A DNA stretch of 47,658 nucleotides from Bradyrhizobium sp. (GCF_028868675.1 NZ_JAGWUA010000013.1:1-47658); one strand, 5' to 3'; positions 8,508-17,533 are shown, counted from the first letter of the stretch. Numbers and translations: made by a program. Notes: a model not told the origin generated them from the letters alone.

Positions 8508-9281
8508 ATGAAGGTCGCGACGTTCAACATCAACAACATCAACCGTCGCCTGCCCAACCTGTTGCGCTGGTTGCGCGCAGCAAAGCCCGACGTCGTCGCG
8601 TTGCAGGAACTCAAGGCGACCGACGGCGAGTTTCCGGCGGCGGCAATCGAGAAGGCCGGCTACGGCGCCGTGTGGCGCGGGCAAAAGACCTGGAATGGCG
8701 TCGCCCTCCTCGCCCACAACGCCGTGCCCGTCCTGACCCGCGACCGTCTGCCGGGCGGTGCCGACGACCACGAGGCGCGCTACATCGAGGCCGCCGTCCG
8801 CGGCATCATCGTCACCAGCCTCTATTTGCCGAACGGCAATCCGCAGCCCGGGCCGAAATTCGATTACAAGCTCGACTGGTTCGCGCGGCTGAAGCGGCAC
8901 GCGAAAACCTTCATCAAGCAGGACCTGCCGGTCGTGCTCGCCGGCGACTACAACGTCGCACCGACCGGGATCGACATCTATCCGACCCGCTCCTGGGACG
9001 AGGACGCGCTAATCCAGCCGAAGAGCCGAGCCGCCTTCGCCGCCCTGCTCGCGCAGGGCTGGTGCGACGCGGTGCGCGAACTGCACCCGGACGAGCGCAT
9101 CTACACGTTCTGGGACTACGAGCGGAACCGCTGGCCGCGCGATGCCGGCCTGCGGCTCGACCATCTGTTGCTGAGCCCGGCCCTTGCCCCGCGCCTGGCC
9201 AGGGCCGGCGTCGATCGGACGATCCGCGGCGAGGATGGCGCCTCGGATCACGCTCCGGCGTGGATCGAGCTGCGCAAGTGA
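8508..9281 (+). CDS. xth: Exodeoxyribonuclease III (AP endonuclease)
   Basis: Mg-dependent enzyme of base-excision repair that cuts abasic sites and degrades duplex DNA from 3' ends. The 257-residue protein has the exonuclease III/APE1 signatures: ATFNINNIN at 4-12, the catalytic Glu34 in ALQELKA, the Asp/Asn pair in LAGDYNVAPTGID, LRLDHLLLS, and the terminal SDHAPAWIEL with the catalytic Asp-His. It starts 21 bases after alr and probably shares its transcript. Confidence 0.95.
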   Translation: MKVATFNINNINRRLPNLLRWLRAAKPDVVALQELKATDGEFPAAAIEKAGYGAVWRGQKTWNGVALLAHNAVPVLTRDRLPGGADDHEARYIEAAVRGIIVTSLYLPNGNPQPGPKFDYKLDWFARLKRHAKTFIKQDLPVVLAGDYNVAPTGIDIYPTRSWDEDALIQPKSRAAFAALLAQGWCDAVRELHPDERIYTFWDYERNRWPRDAGLRLDHLLLSPALAPRLARAGVDRTIRGEDGASDHAPAWIELRK

Positions 9282-9361
9282 CGGAATGCCGACGATGTGA
9301 GGCGGCTGTTGCGCGCGCAGAGGCCGGGGGGATAGGGTGCCCCTCTCCTGCGAGGTCCCTG

Positions 9362-10648
9362 ATGCGTGCAGCGCGCATTCATTCCGCTCTGATCGTGTTC
9401 CTCGTCAGCTACGCGGTGCTGACCGTTCTCGGAAACCTGCTCTATTTCTCCTCGATCGGCGATATCGTCGGCTGGTACAGCATCCACGATTTCTCCATCT
9501 CGAAGTTCACGACCGCAGGGTCTGCGGGATATTGGGCGCTGCTGCTGCTCCCCTTTGCGATCGTGCCGCCCGTGGCGATGCTGGTCGGAACGGTTCTTCG
9601 GCCGATCCTCTCGCCGGTTGCGGCGAGGCTGCCGGCACCGAGCCTGCCCGAGTACCTGCTGCTCCTGCTGGCCTGCCATGCCTATGTCGCGGCATCGCTC
9701 TGGCGAGCGAACGCGATCGGGCTGATGTTTGGTGGGGCCAGCTTCGTGATGTCCTCCCAGGCCCGCCTCGACCTGTTCTCGGCCATCGGCTTCTGGCCGC
9801 AGGTCGTGCTCAAGTCCGTCCTGTTCGCGCTGACATGCTACGGCTTCGTGCGTGCGCTGATGGGCGGCGGCCCTCGCTGGATCGCCGTGAGCGCGTTCAA
9901 CCTGATCGCCATGTCCATCGCGCTGGCGCTGCTCAACATGAAGTGGCCGCTGGTGCTGCTCTATTGCGCTCACATGGTCGCGCTGTGGCTGCTCGTCAGG
10001 CGCAGCCTCGTGCTGCCGACCGTTGCCTTCGCACTGCTGGCCGGCGCCGGCTACGTCGCGGTGACGTTCCTGGTGCTGCATGCCGTCGTGATACCGTCGG
10101 CGAACGGACTGGACCACCCGGCGATCCACAAGTCGGATGCCGCCGGCATCGCGGCCTCGGCGCTGCTCAACCGGATGGCGCAGCCCTATCCCTATTATTT
10201 CGAGACCTTCACCCTATCTCCGGGAAAATGCGGCACCCTGCTCACGCGCATCCGGCGCAAGCCGTCGCCGTGTCAGCCGAGCAACCTCGTCTATGCGGAG
10301 ATGTTCTCGGATGCGTTCGCCGGCGTCGGCACGGCTCCGCAGCCGCCCCACGTCACCGGCTACGCGCTCAATGGATGGCCCGGCGCGCTCGTGGAGATCG
10401 TGCTGACGGCGATCGTGCTCGGCCTGTTTGCCGCCATGGCCGGCGCCGCGACGGCCGAGCAAGCCACGCTCACGGTCATCGGTGCCTTGACGGGCTACCA
10501 CTTTTCGCAGCTCCCGTTCGAGGGGCCGTTGGTCTATGACCACGGGCTGCTGTGGCTGATTCCCCTGCTTCTCGCCGTCATGGGCGCGCATGCGATCCGG
10601 ACTCGCAGGAGCGCCTTACCCTCTCTCGCCAAAGCCGGCGGAGAATGA
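9362..10648 (+). CDS. Polytopic membrane protein, possibly Wzy/O-antigen polymerase-like
   Basis: A 428-residue inner-membrane protein with roughly ten hydrophobic segments. A long polar loop of about 100 residues (from VVIPSANGLDHP to HVTGYALNGWPGA) sits between the main helix block and the last two or three helices, and contains two Cys and aromatic-rich FETFTLSPG. That layout, with a Gly-rich helix start right after the loop, recalls oligosaccharide repeat-unit polymerases, but I see no decisive motif. GAGG precedes the ATG. The frame continues upstream across xth but only as an Arg-rich shadow. No glycosyltransferase or other polysaccharide gene is nearby. The function is a guess; that it is a membrane protein is firm. 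Confidence 0.7.
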   Translation: MRAARIHSALIVFLVSYAVLTVLGNLLYFSSIGDIVGWYSIHDFSISKFTTAGSAGYWALLLLPFAIVPPVAMLVGTVLRPILSPVAARLPAPSLPEYLLLLLACHAYVAASLWRANAIGLMFGGASFVMSSQARLDLFSAIGFWPQVVLKSVLFALTCYGFVRALMGGGPRWIAVSAFNLIAMSIALALLNMKWPLVLLYCAHMVALWLLVRRSLVLPTVAFALLAGAGYVAVTFLVLHAVVIPSANGLDHPAIHKSDAAGIAASALLNRMAQPYPYYFETFTLSPGKCGTLLTRIRRKPSPCQPSNLVYAEMFSDAFAGVGTAPQPPHVTGYALNGWPGALVEIVLTAIVLGLFAAMAGAATAEQATLTVIGALTGYHFSQLPFEGPLVYDHGLLWLIPLLLAVMGAHAIRTRRSALPSLAKAGGE

Positions 10649-10664
10649 TGCTTGCCTGGCGCGG

Positions 10665-10979
10665 CTAATGCCCGCCCGCCGACAGCCGCCGCGCATTGTC
10701 GGCGACATGCTCGCGGTAACGGTTGATGATGACGGCAGGCGTCGCGCCCGCGAACCAGCACGCGACGGCCTCGAACGCGGCGGCGAACTTCTCGCTGACC
10801 ATCAGCACGGCCTCCTGCTCGGCCTCCGCATCGGCATGGCTGAGCTTTTCGAGCCGCATTCCCATGACCTCGCAGGATTCCGCCGCCAGCATCGCGCCGG
10901 CGTACCACGGGTAGCCGTCATCGGAGCCGCTCAGCACCGCGTGACGGTCGAGCGCCGAGAAGGAATTGTGATCGAGCAT
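10665..10979 (-). CDS. Conserved hypothetical protein (104 aa)
   Basis: A small soluble, mostly helical protein with no signal peptide. It starts MLDHNSFSALDRHAVLSGSD and includes SEKFAAAFEAVACWFAGATP. A GAGG site lies shortly before the ATG and coding bias is good. Acidic Ala/Glu-rich composition (HADAEAEQEAVLM) and length recall the small helical proteins often encoded near phasin genes in Bradyrhizobium, but I do not recognise a family. It is convergent with the membrane protein gene (16-bp gap) and divergent from the TauE-like gene, with which it shares a 120-bp promoter region. Confidence 0.75.
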   Translation of the reverse strand: MLDHNSFSALDRHAVLSGSDDGYPWYAGAMLAAESCEVMGMRLEKLSHADAEAEQEAVLMVSEKFAAAFEAVACWFAGATPAVIINRYREHVADNARRLSAGGH

Positions 10980-11101
10980 CGCACGCCTCGATTTCTTTGA
11001 GCGAATGCTCGATCAATACGCTTCAAAGTCTAACGATCAGGCCGTACGGTCGCTCGCATTGCCGAGTCGCGCGATACCGGGAATTAACCAAAGATCTTCA
11101 C

Positions 11102-11830
11102 GTGGGCTTCCTTTTCGTCCTCATCGTCGGCCTGATCGCCGGCACCATCTCCGGCATCGTCGGCACCGGCTCGTCGATCATGCTGATGCCGGTGCTGGTT
11201 CATGAATACGGACCGAAGCAGGCGGTGCCGATCATGGCGGTCGCCGCCGTGATGGCGAACCTGTCGCGGATCATGGCGTGGTGGCGCGAGGTCGACTGGC
11301 GGGCCTGCGCGGCCTACTCGATCACGGGAATCCCGGCCGCGGCGCTGGGGGCGCGGACGCTGCTGGCGCTGCCCTCGCACGCCGTCGATGTTGCGATCGG
11401 GATCTTCCTGATCGCCATGGTGCCGCTGCGGCACGTGCTGGCGCGGCACCAGCTCAAGGCCGGCCTCTGGCATCTCGCGATCGGCGGCGCGGTGATCGGC
11501 TATCTCACAGGCATCGTGGTCTCGACCGGGCCGCTCAGCGTGCCGCTGTTCCTGTTCTACGGCCTGACCAGGGGCGCCTTTCTGGCGACCGAGGCGGCTT
11601 CCTCGCTCGGGCTTTATCTCTCGAAATCGGTGACATTCGAACGCTTCGGCGCGCTGACGGCGGACGTCGCGATCAAGGGACTGATCGCGGGCGCTTCGCT
11701 GATGTCGGGCGCGTTCATCGCCAAGCGCTTCGTGTTGCACCTGAAGCCGGACGCATTCCGCCTCATCATGGACGCCATCATGGCGGCCGCGGGCCTCAGC
11801 ATGCTCTGGAACGCGGTCGTCTCGCCCTGA
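11102..11830 (+). CDS. TauE/SafE (TSUP) family membrane transporter
   Basis: Inner-membrane permease of the sulfite exporter TauE/SafE family, which moves sulfonates, sulfite or other organic anions. The 242 residues hold about eight hydrophobic helices and the family's N-terminal signature: a first helix, then GTISGIVGTGSSIMLMPVL with its Gly-rich turn. A second half-repeat appears at IGYLTGIVVSTGPLSVPLF. The GTG at 11102 is taken as start because the family begins at this helix; the frame is open for 35 codons upstream but they do not look like a TSUP N-terminus. The ribosome-binding site is weak. The substrate cannot be inferred from neighbours. Confidence 0.85.
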   Translation: MGFLFVLIVGLIAGTISGIVGTGSSIMLMPVLVHEYGPKQAVPIMAVAAVMANLSRIMAWWREVDWRACAAYSITGIPAAALGARTLLALPSHAVDVAIGIFLIAMVPLRHVLARHQLKAGLWHLAIGGAVIGYLTGIVVSTGPLSVPLFLFYGLTRGAFLATEAASSLGLYLSKSVTFERFGALTADVAIKGLIAGASLMSGAFIAKRFVLHLKPDAFRLIMDAIMAAAGLSMLWNAVVSP

Positions 11831-11839
11831 GGCGGGCCG

Positions 11840-13921
11840 TCAGCCGGCCATCCCGGAGACGAGGGAGGCGCCCGTCGGAACGATGCTCGCCTCGCCCTCG
11901 GCGATCCACGGCGCCTGCTCGTCCGCGAGCCAGGCGAGGACGTCGTCGAGCGGCTGCGGCCGCTGGTAGAAATAGCCCTGCCCGAACACCACGCCCATCT
12001 CGATCATGGCCTCGGCCTGCTCGGCCCGCTCGATGCCCTCCGCGACCAGCGTCAGCTCGAGCGTGCCGGCGAGCGAGGCGATCACACCGACGATCGCCTT
12101 GTCCTCGGCGCTACCGGGAATGTCGCGGATGAACGCCTTGTCGATCTTCACCTTGTCGAGCGGAAAGCGCCGCAGATGGGCGAGCGATGAGTAGCCCGTG
12201 CCGAAATCGTCGAGCGCGATCGTCGCGCCCATGCGCCGCAGGCGGCACAGCGTCTCGGCCGCGCTGGCGATGTTGTTGATCAGGGAGCCCTCGGTGATCT
12301 CGAGCTCCAGCGAGGACGGGGCGACGCCGAGCCGCGCGCAGGTCTCCTGCATCTCGTCCGCGAAGGACTGGTCCGCGAGCTCCGACGGCGGCAGGTTGAT
12401 CGCGATGCGGATCTGCGGGTGGCCGGCTGCGGCCAGCCGCTGCAAGGCGCGGCAGGCGTCGGTCAGGACGTAGCGGGTCAGCCTGGAACCGTTGCCGCTG
12501 CTTTCGATCAGCGGCAGGAATTCGGCGGGGCCGATGACGCCGAGGTCGGGATGACGCCAGCGGATCAGCGCTTCGAGGCTGACCAGTTCGTTGCCGCCGA
12601 GCCGGACCTGGCTCTGGTACCAGACCTCGAACTGGCCCTCGGCGAAGCCGGCCGGGATCGCGAGCTCGAGCTCCCGGCGCCTTCGATAATCGTGCTGGAG
12701 CGCGTCGTTCAGCACCGCGATCGTGCCGGGCGCCTTGCTCTTGGCGTGGTAGAGCGCGATGTCGGCGAGCGCGGGCAAGTGCGACAGTTCGGGATCGTCG
12801 GCGCGGCGCACGGCAAGTCCGATCGAGGCGCGCGGCACCACCTGCTTGTCCCGCAGCCGCACCGGCGCCGAGATCGCCTGCAGCAGGTGTTGCGCGAACG
12901 CCTGCGCGGCCGCCTCGCTTGCGACCTCCGGACGAATGACGACGAACTCGTCGCCACCGAGCCGCGCGACCCAGTCGCCGGCGTCGACCGCACCGCGCAG
13001 CCGCTCGGAGATGTGGATCAGGAACTTGTCGCCGGCCTCGTGGCCAAACGTGTCGTTGATGCCCTTGAAGTCGTCGAGGTCGATGAAGCAGAACGCGACC
13101 AGCGAATCCGGCGCATGCGCCTTGCCGCTCAGGAGCAGCAGCTGCTCGGTCAGCGACCTCCGGTTGGCCAATCCCGTCAGCGGATCGTGCCAGGCGAGAT
13201 ATTGCAGCCGCTCGAGCGCGTTCGAGGTCGTCAGCTGCAGTCCGTTGAAGGCCTGCGCGAGCTGCCCGAATTCGTTCGACGAGCGGATATCGGCCTCGTA
13301 GGCGCGGCCGTCCTGCTTGCTGCGCTGGATCGCCGACATCATGATGGAGAGCGGCTTGCCGATGAAGATGTTGGCCGACATCCGCATCGCGATCAGGGTG
13401 GCAAGCGTCGCGAGCAGACCGACGACGAGCAGCCGCTCCAGCACCTTGCCCGCCTCCGCGTAGAGCGTTCCGTAGGAATAGCCGATCGCGATGCGGCCGG
13501 CCTGAACGGCCATGTTGCCGTTGCTATAGTGGATGGGACGCTCGACCTCGGCTGTGCCGTGCCCGGCGGACCGCGCCGGTACGCTCGCAACCGCGGCGCC
13601 GGTGTCGTCATAGACCGTGGCGGCCGCGATCGACTCGTCCTGCAGGATTTCGGCGAGCACGCTTGCGACCTGCGTATAGCGCATCTTCCAGAGCGGCTCG
13701 GCGATCAGCTGCGCGCGGCTCTCGGCGATGCGCGCGACGCGGCCGTCGAGCTGCTTCATCTGCGACCAGAAGCTCGAGAGTTCGAGGCCGGCGGAGGCGA
13801 GCAACTGCACCAGCAGCAGCACCGGCAAGGTCGCCGCGATCATCGAGCGGATCACCGAGCGCGAGGCGGCCGGCGCGGCCGCGGTGCCCTGGCCCGAGGC
13901 GCTCATGGCGTCCAAGCTCAT
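11840..13921 (-). CDS. Membrane GGDEF-EAL protein (c-di-GMP turnover)
   Basis: A 693-residue bifunctional diguanylate cyclase/phosphodiesterase. Domain order: TM helix (about 28-46), periplasmic domain (about 50-158), second TM (about 162-182), HAMP-like linker (about 183-235), GGDEF domain with DPLTGLANRR (246-255) and intact GGDEF (322-326), then EAL domain with EAL (450-452), NLPPSEL, ITEG, DDFGTGYSSL (571-580) and EGIE. All usual EAL metal and catalytic motifs appear present, so either activity is possible. The cyclase inhibitory RxxD site is absent (DAGD stands there). Its ATG overlaps the stop of the upstream binding-protein gene (ATGA), a sign of translational coupling, which suggests that protein reports ligand to this sensor. 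Confidence 0.95.
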   Translation of the reverse strand: MSLDAMSASGQGTAAAPAASRSVIRSMIAATLPVLLLVQLLASAGLELSSFWSQMKQLDGRVARIAESRAQLIAEPLWKMRYTQVASVLAEILQDESIAAATVYDDTGAAVASVPARSAGHGTAEVERPIHYSNGNMAVQAGRIAIGYSYGTLYAEAGKVLERLLVVGLLATLATLIAMRMSANIFIGKPLSIMMSAIQRSKQDGRAYEADIRSSNEFGQLAQAFNGLQLTTSNALERLQYLAWHDPLTGLANRRSLTEQLLLLSGKAHAPDSLVAFCFIDLDDFKGINDTFGHEAGDKFLIHISERLRGAVDAGDWVARLGGDEFVVIRPEVASEAAAQAFAQHLLQAISAPVRLRDKQVVPRASIGLAVRRADDPELSHLPALADIALYHAKSKAPGTIAVLNDALQHDYRRRRELELAIPAGFAEGQFEVWYQSQVRLGGNELVSLEALIRWRHPDLGVIGPAEFLPLIESSGNGSRLTRYVLTDACRALQRLAAAGHPQIRIAINLPPSELADQSFADEMQETCARLGVAPSSLELEITEGSLINNIASAAETLCRLRRMGATIALDDFGTGYSSLAHLRRFPLDKVKIDKAFIRDIPGSAEDKAIVGVIASLAGTLELTLVAEGIERAEQAEAMIEMGVVFGQGYFYQRPQPLDDVLAWLADEQAPWIAEGEASIVPTGASLVSGMAG

Positions 13922-15084
13922 TTGCCCGGCGCCCTCGCGGCATTCGCGGACGACAGCGAAGCCACCAATGCCTCGATGGAGAAGTCGTATTGACCGCAGT
14001 GTCCGGGCTTCGCCCTGAACCGCTCGAATGCGATGCGGTCGAACGCATGCGCCTTGATCAGTCCGCCGACCGAGGCGAGGTTGTCGCGGGTGATGGCGGA
14101 GGTCTTGACCCGCACGTGGGGCGAGGCATCGGCGAAATCGCAGCCGTCCGCATAGTCGCGCAGCAGCACGATCGACCAGCCGCCCAGGAGGAAATGGCCG
14201 CCGTCGGTCAGCAGGAGATGCCCCGCTTCGATCTCCCGCAGCGCATCCTCCGACCAGTTGAGGCCGACCACCTGGATGTCCTTGCCCGGCGTCAGGCCGG
14301 CCGCGGTCGCCGCCTTGATCGCACCAAGCGCCATCGGATCGTTGCCGGCCCAGATGCCCGCCGGACGGATGTTCTTGCGCGCGGCCCAGCTCAGATAGTT
14401 CGCGGTCGCCTGCTCGGCCTCGGATTGCGTCCAGTTGGCGAACAGCATCCGGTCCACGACCACGTCGGGCGCGGCCTTCACCGCGCGGTCGAGCCCGGTA
14501 TTGCGGGCGATCGAGGCCGGGGTGATCTCGTCGCCGCCGATGCCGAGGATGTGGATCTTGCCGTCGGCGCTCTGCCATTTCCCGGCGCGCGCGGCGCCGA
14601 TCAGCGCGTCGGCCATCCGCGCGCCCGCGGTCTGCAGATCGGTGGTGATGTCGCCGAGCCAGTGCTTCAGCCTCTCGCGCGGCGCCCCGAGGCGAACCGC
14701 GTCGTCGCCGATCAGGCTGTTCGACAGGAACAGCGTCTTGATGCCGGCCGATTGCGCCGCCTCCAGGATCGGCACGGCGGCGGACTCCTCGTTGGACAGG
14801 ATGAGGTAGTCGGGCTTGCGCGCACGTGCGACCACGCCGAGGCCGAGCTCCTGCATGGTGCGGTAGTTGCGCTCGGCCCGCAGCACCTCGACATCCATGT
14901 TGAGCTTGCGGCCGGCCGCCTGCATGGTCTCCGCGACCATGTCCCAGAAGACCTCGCCGGTCTTGCCCGGGCTGACGAAGACGACGCTGCGCGACTGCAG
15001 GGAGCCCGCGGAGGCCGGGCCGCAGGCCGCAAGAACACCGCAGGCAATGCCCGCAACGACCAATGCTCTGAGGAATCCCGCCAT
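13918..15084 (-). CDS. Periplasmic sugar-type solute-binding protein (sensor partner)
   Basis: A 388-residue exported protein of the RbsB/LacI-like periplasmic binding fold: VVFVSPGKTGEVFWDMVAE at the N-lobe, PDYLILSNEE, then GNDPMALGAIKAATAAGL and IQVVGLNWSEDAL in the C-lobe. The signal sequence ends GVLAAC, a plausible lipobox with Cys21, so it may be lipid-anchored; cleavage after ASA is the alternative. No ABC permease or ATPase gene is adjacent. Instead its stop overlaps the start of the GGDEF-EAL gene by four bases. This arrangement resembles NspS-MbaA of Vibrio cholerae, where a periplasmic binding protein controls a c-di-GMP enzyme. The ligand is unknown. Confidence 0.88.
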   Translation of the reverse strand: MAGFLRALVVAGIACGVLAACGPASAGSLQSRSVVFVSPGKTGEVFWDMVAETMQAAGRKLNMDVEVLRAERNYRTMQELGLGVVARARKPDYLILSNEESAAVPILEAAQSAGIKTLFLSNSLIGDDAVRLGAPRERLKHWLGDITTDLQTAGARMADALIGAARAGKWQSADGKIHILGIGGDEITPASIARNTGLDRAVKAAPDVVVDRMLFANWTQSEAEQATANYLSWAARKNIRPAGIWAGNDPMALGAIKAATAAGLTPGKDIQVVGLNWSEDALREIEAGHLLLTDGGHFLLGGWSIVLLRDYADGCDFADASPHVRVKTSAITRDNLASVGGLIKAHAFDRIAFERFRAKPGHCGQYDFSIEALVASLSSANAARAPGK

Positions 15085-15232
15085 CTTTCGCCACCCCGTA
15101 TCGTGCCGAGGTTGGTCCGGCGACCGCTAACACTTCGCAAAGTCGGTCGCAGGAGGGCGGCGTAGGGCTAACAAAGCGTGTATCCGTGCTATCAGCAGGG
15201 CTCCGCCAAAACCCGCGACTCAGCCTGATCCC

Positions 15233-16678
15233 ATGGCCAAGAATACACTCTCCTTCGTCTGCCAGAACTGCGGCGCGGCGTATAACCGCTGGCAGGGCAA
15301 GTGCGAGGCCTGCGGCGAATGGAACACGCTCGCCGAGGAGGACACCGCCGGCAGCGTGCCGGTCTCGATCCGCTCCAAGCGCAAGGGGCGGACCTTTGCG
15401 CTGGAGAGCCTGTCCGGCAAGAGCCAGGACGCCCCGCGCCTGTCCTCCGGGATGGCCGAACTCGACCGCGTCACCGGCGGCGGTTTCGTGCGCGGCTCGG
15501 TGCTGCTGGTGGGCGGCGATCCCGGCATCGGCAAGTCGACGCTGCTGACGCAGGCGACCAGCCTGATGGCGCGAGCCGGCCATCGCATCGTCTACATCTC
15601 CGGCGAGGAGGCCGTCGCCCAGGTGCGGCTGCGCGCCGAGCGGCTCGGGCTGTCGGACGCGCCGGTGCAGCTCGCCGCCGAGACCTCGGTCGAAGACATC
15701 GTCTCGACGCTGTCGGAAGGCGCGGTGCCTCGCCTGATCGTGATCGACTCGATCCAGACCATGTGGACCGACACGGTGGAATCCGCGCCCGGCACCGTCA
15801 CCCAGGTACGCGCCTCGGCGCAGGCGCTGATCCGCTTCGCCAAGAAGACCGGCGCGGCCATCATCCTGGTCGGCCACGTCACCAAGGACGGCCAGATCGC
15901 CGGTCCCCGCGTGGTCGAGCACATGGTCGACGCGGTGCTCTCGTTCGAAGGCGAAGGCTCGCAGCAATTCCGCATCCTGCGCGCCGTGAAGAACCGGTTC
16001 GGCCCGACCGACGAGATCGGCGTGTTCGAGATGACCGGCCTCGGCCTGCGCGAGGTCACCAACCCGTCGGAGCTGTTCCTGTCGGAGCGCGACCTCGGCA
16101 CATCAGGCACCGCGGTGTTTGCCGGCATCGAGGGCACCCGCCCGGTGCTGGTCGAATTGCAGGCCCTTGTCGCCCCGACCTCGCTCGGCACGCCGCGCCG
16201 GGCCGTGGTGGGCTGGGACCCGAGCCGGCTGTCCATGGTGCTGGCGGTGCTGGAGGCCCATTGCGGGGTCAAGCTGTCCGGCCACGACGTCTACCTGAAC
16301 GTCGCCGGCGGCCTGCGCATCCAGGAACCGGCCGCGGATCTGGCCGCCGCCGCGGCCCTGGTTTCGTCCCTGGTCAACGCGCCGTTGCCGACAGATGCGG
16401 TCTATTTCGGCGAAATCTCGCTCTCCGGCGCGATCCGCCCGGTGGCCCAGACGGGGGCCCGGCTGAAAGAGGCGGCCAAGCTCGGCTTCAGCCGCGCCGT
16501 GCTGCCGGAATCGGCCCGGGGCGAGACCGGCGGCGACGCCGGGCTGTCGCTGAACGCGGTGGGTAACCTGACCACGCTGGTCGCCGAGATCGCTGCCCGC
16601 GGCTCGCGGAAAGGGCCGGACGCCGCCGCCGGCGAAAAAAATGCCACACCCGCAAGATTCCGCCGTGGGGAAGGCTAG
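15233..16678 (+). CDS. radA: DNA repair protein RadA
   Basis: RecA-like ATPase that promotes branch migration of recombination intermediates. Domains in order over 481 residues: C4 zinc finger (Cys10, Cys13, Cys24, Cys27), RecA-type ATPase with Walker A GGDPGIGKST (94-103), the RadA-specific KNRFG motif (253-257), and a C-terminal Lon-protease-like domain from about residue 290. All key motifs are present. It precedes cvpA and purF as in other Alphaproteobacteria. The C-terminus is a variable basic tail. Confidence 0.98.
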   Translation: MAKNTLSFVCQNCGAAYNRWQGKCEACGEWNTLAEEDTAGSVPVSIRSKRKGRTFALESLSGKSQDAPRLSSGMAELDRVTGGGFVRGSVLLVGGDPGIGKSTLLTQATSLMARAGHRIVYISGEEAVAQVRLRAERLGLSDAPVQLAAETSVEDIVSTLSEGAVPRLIVIDSIQTMWTDTVESAPGTVTQVRASAQALIRFAKKTGAAIILVGHVTKDGQIAGPRVVEHMVDAVLSFEGEGSQQFRILRAVKNRFGPTDEIGVFEMTGLGLREVTNPSELFLSERDLGTSGTAVFAGIEGTRPVLVELQALVAPTSLGTPRRAVVGWDPSRLSMVLAVLEAHCGVKLSGHDVYLNVAGGLRIQEPAADLAAAAALVSSLVNAPLPTDAVYFGEISLSGAIRPVAQTGARLKEAAKLGFSRAVLPESARGETGGDAGLSLNAVGNLTTLVAEIAARGSRKGPDAAAGEKNATPARFRRGEG

Positions 16679-16794
16679 CTGGAGGTGACGTCCCGCCCCC
16701 CCGCCGCTATACAACGCCCGCACGAAGCCGCATGGGATTAGCGTGTTCCGGCCTTGCCGGGAACTCCGTCTGGCCATCACTTAGGGTGGCGGCC

Positions 16795-16840
16795 AAGATA
16801 CCGATTCGGAAGATACCGATTCGCCAAGACACCGATTCGC
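16795..16840 (+). repeat. Three-copy 15-16 bp tandem repeat upstream of cvpA
   Basis: Units AAGATACCGATTCGG, AAGATACCGATTCGCC and AAGACACCGATTCGC follow each other directly, ending 40 bases before the cvpA start. A fourth partial unit (AAAGCG) may follow. It could be a recent slippage product or a reiterated protein-binding site in the cvpA-purF leader. Confidence 0.85.
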
Positions 16841-16880
16841 AAAGCGCGCCTTTGAGAGTACGAGCGGACCAGACCAGCCG

Positions 16881-17510
16881 ATGCCGATAACAATCCTCGA
16901 CCTGATCCTGCTCGGTGTCATGCTGATCTCGGGCCTGCTTGCGATGGTCCGCGGCTTCATGCGCGAGATCCTCTCGATCGCGGCCTGGGGCGCCGCGGCG
17001 ATCGTGACGCTGTACTCGTTCTCCAAGCTGCTGCCGACGGCCAAGACCTATTTCAACAACGACACGGTGGCGAGCGTCGTGGTCGTAGCCGGCGTGTTCG
17101 TCGGCACCCTGATCGTGGTCTCCGTGATCACGGTGCGGATCTCCGACATGATCCTGGATTCCCGGATCGGCGCGCTCGACCGCACGCTGGGCTTCCTGTT
17201 CGGGCTCGCCCGCGGCCTCCTGATCGTCGTCGTGGCCTTCCTGTTCTTCACCTGGCTCGTGCCGGACAAGCAGCGTCCGGACTGGGTCACCGGGGCCAAG
17301 TCCCGGGTGGTGCTGCAGGGAACCGGCGATTGGCTGATGTCGCTCTTGCCGGATGACCCCGAGAACACCATTTTGAAGAGATTCAAGAAAAACAAACCAG
17401 ATGATGATCAAGCTGACACCGAGCCGCAAGCCCCGGGCAGTGCCGACGGCTATAGCAAGCCGGCTCGTGACGGCATGAAGAAGCAGATCGAAAAATCGGT
17501 TGGACGTTAA
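16881..17510 (+). CDS. cvpA: CvpA family membrane protein
   Basis: Inner-membrane protein of the colicin V production family, named for its role in colicin V export in E. coli and linked to envelope homeostasis. The 209 residues have four hydrophobic helices: DLILLGVMLISGLLAMV, the second around LSIAAWGAAAIVTLY, a third VVVVAGVFVGTLIVVSVI and a fourth GLLIVVVAFLFF. The GxxRG segment after helix 1 (AMVRGFMREIL) is typical. The C-terminal 55 residues are charged and presumably cytoplasmic. It lies 23 bases before purF, the usual pairing, so the two form an operon. Confidence 0.93.
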   Translation: MPITILDLILLGVMLISGLLAMVRGFMREILSIAAWGAAAIVTLYSFSKLLPTAKTYFNNDTVASVVVVAGVFVGTLIVVSVITVRISDMILDSRIGALDRTLGFLFGLARGLLIVVVAFLFFTWLVPDKQRPDWVTGAKSRVVLQGTGDWLMSLLPDDPENTILKRFKKNKPDDDQADTEPQAPGSADGYSKPARDGMKKQIEKSVGR

Positions 17511-17533
17511 CCGTTCCATTAGAGAGAGGCGCG

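Noticed and set aside
8672..9361. Upstream extension of the membrane-protein frame through xth
   Set aside because: Arg-rich shadow of xth; a ribosome-binding site and a hydrophobic helix both start at 9362.
13922..15967. Long minus-strand open frame that runs from the GGDEF-EAL gene across the binding-protein gene and into radA
   Set aside because: The upstream part is Arg/Gly/Asp-rich and out of frame with the real binding-protein gene; the true start is the ATG overlapping that gene's stop.
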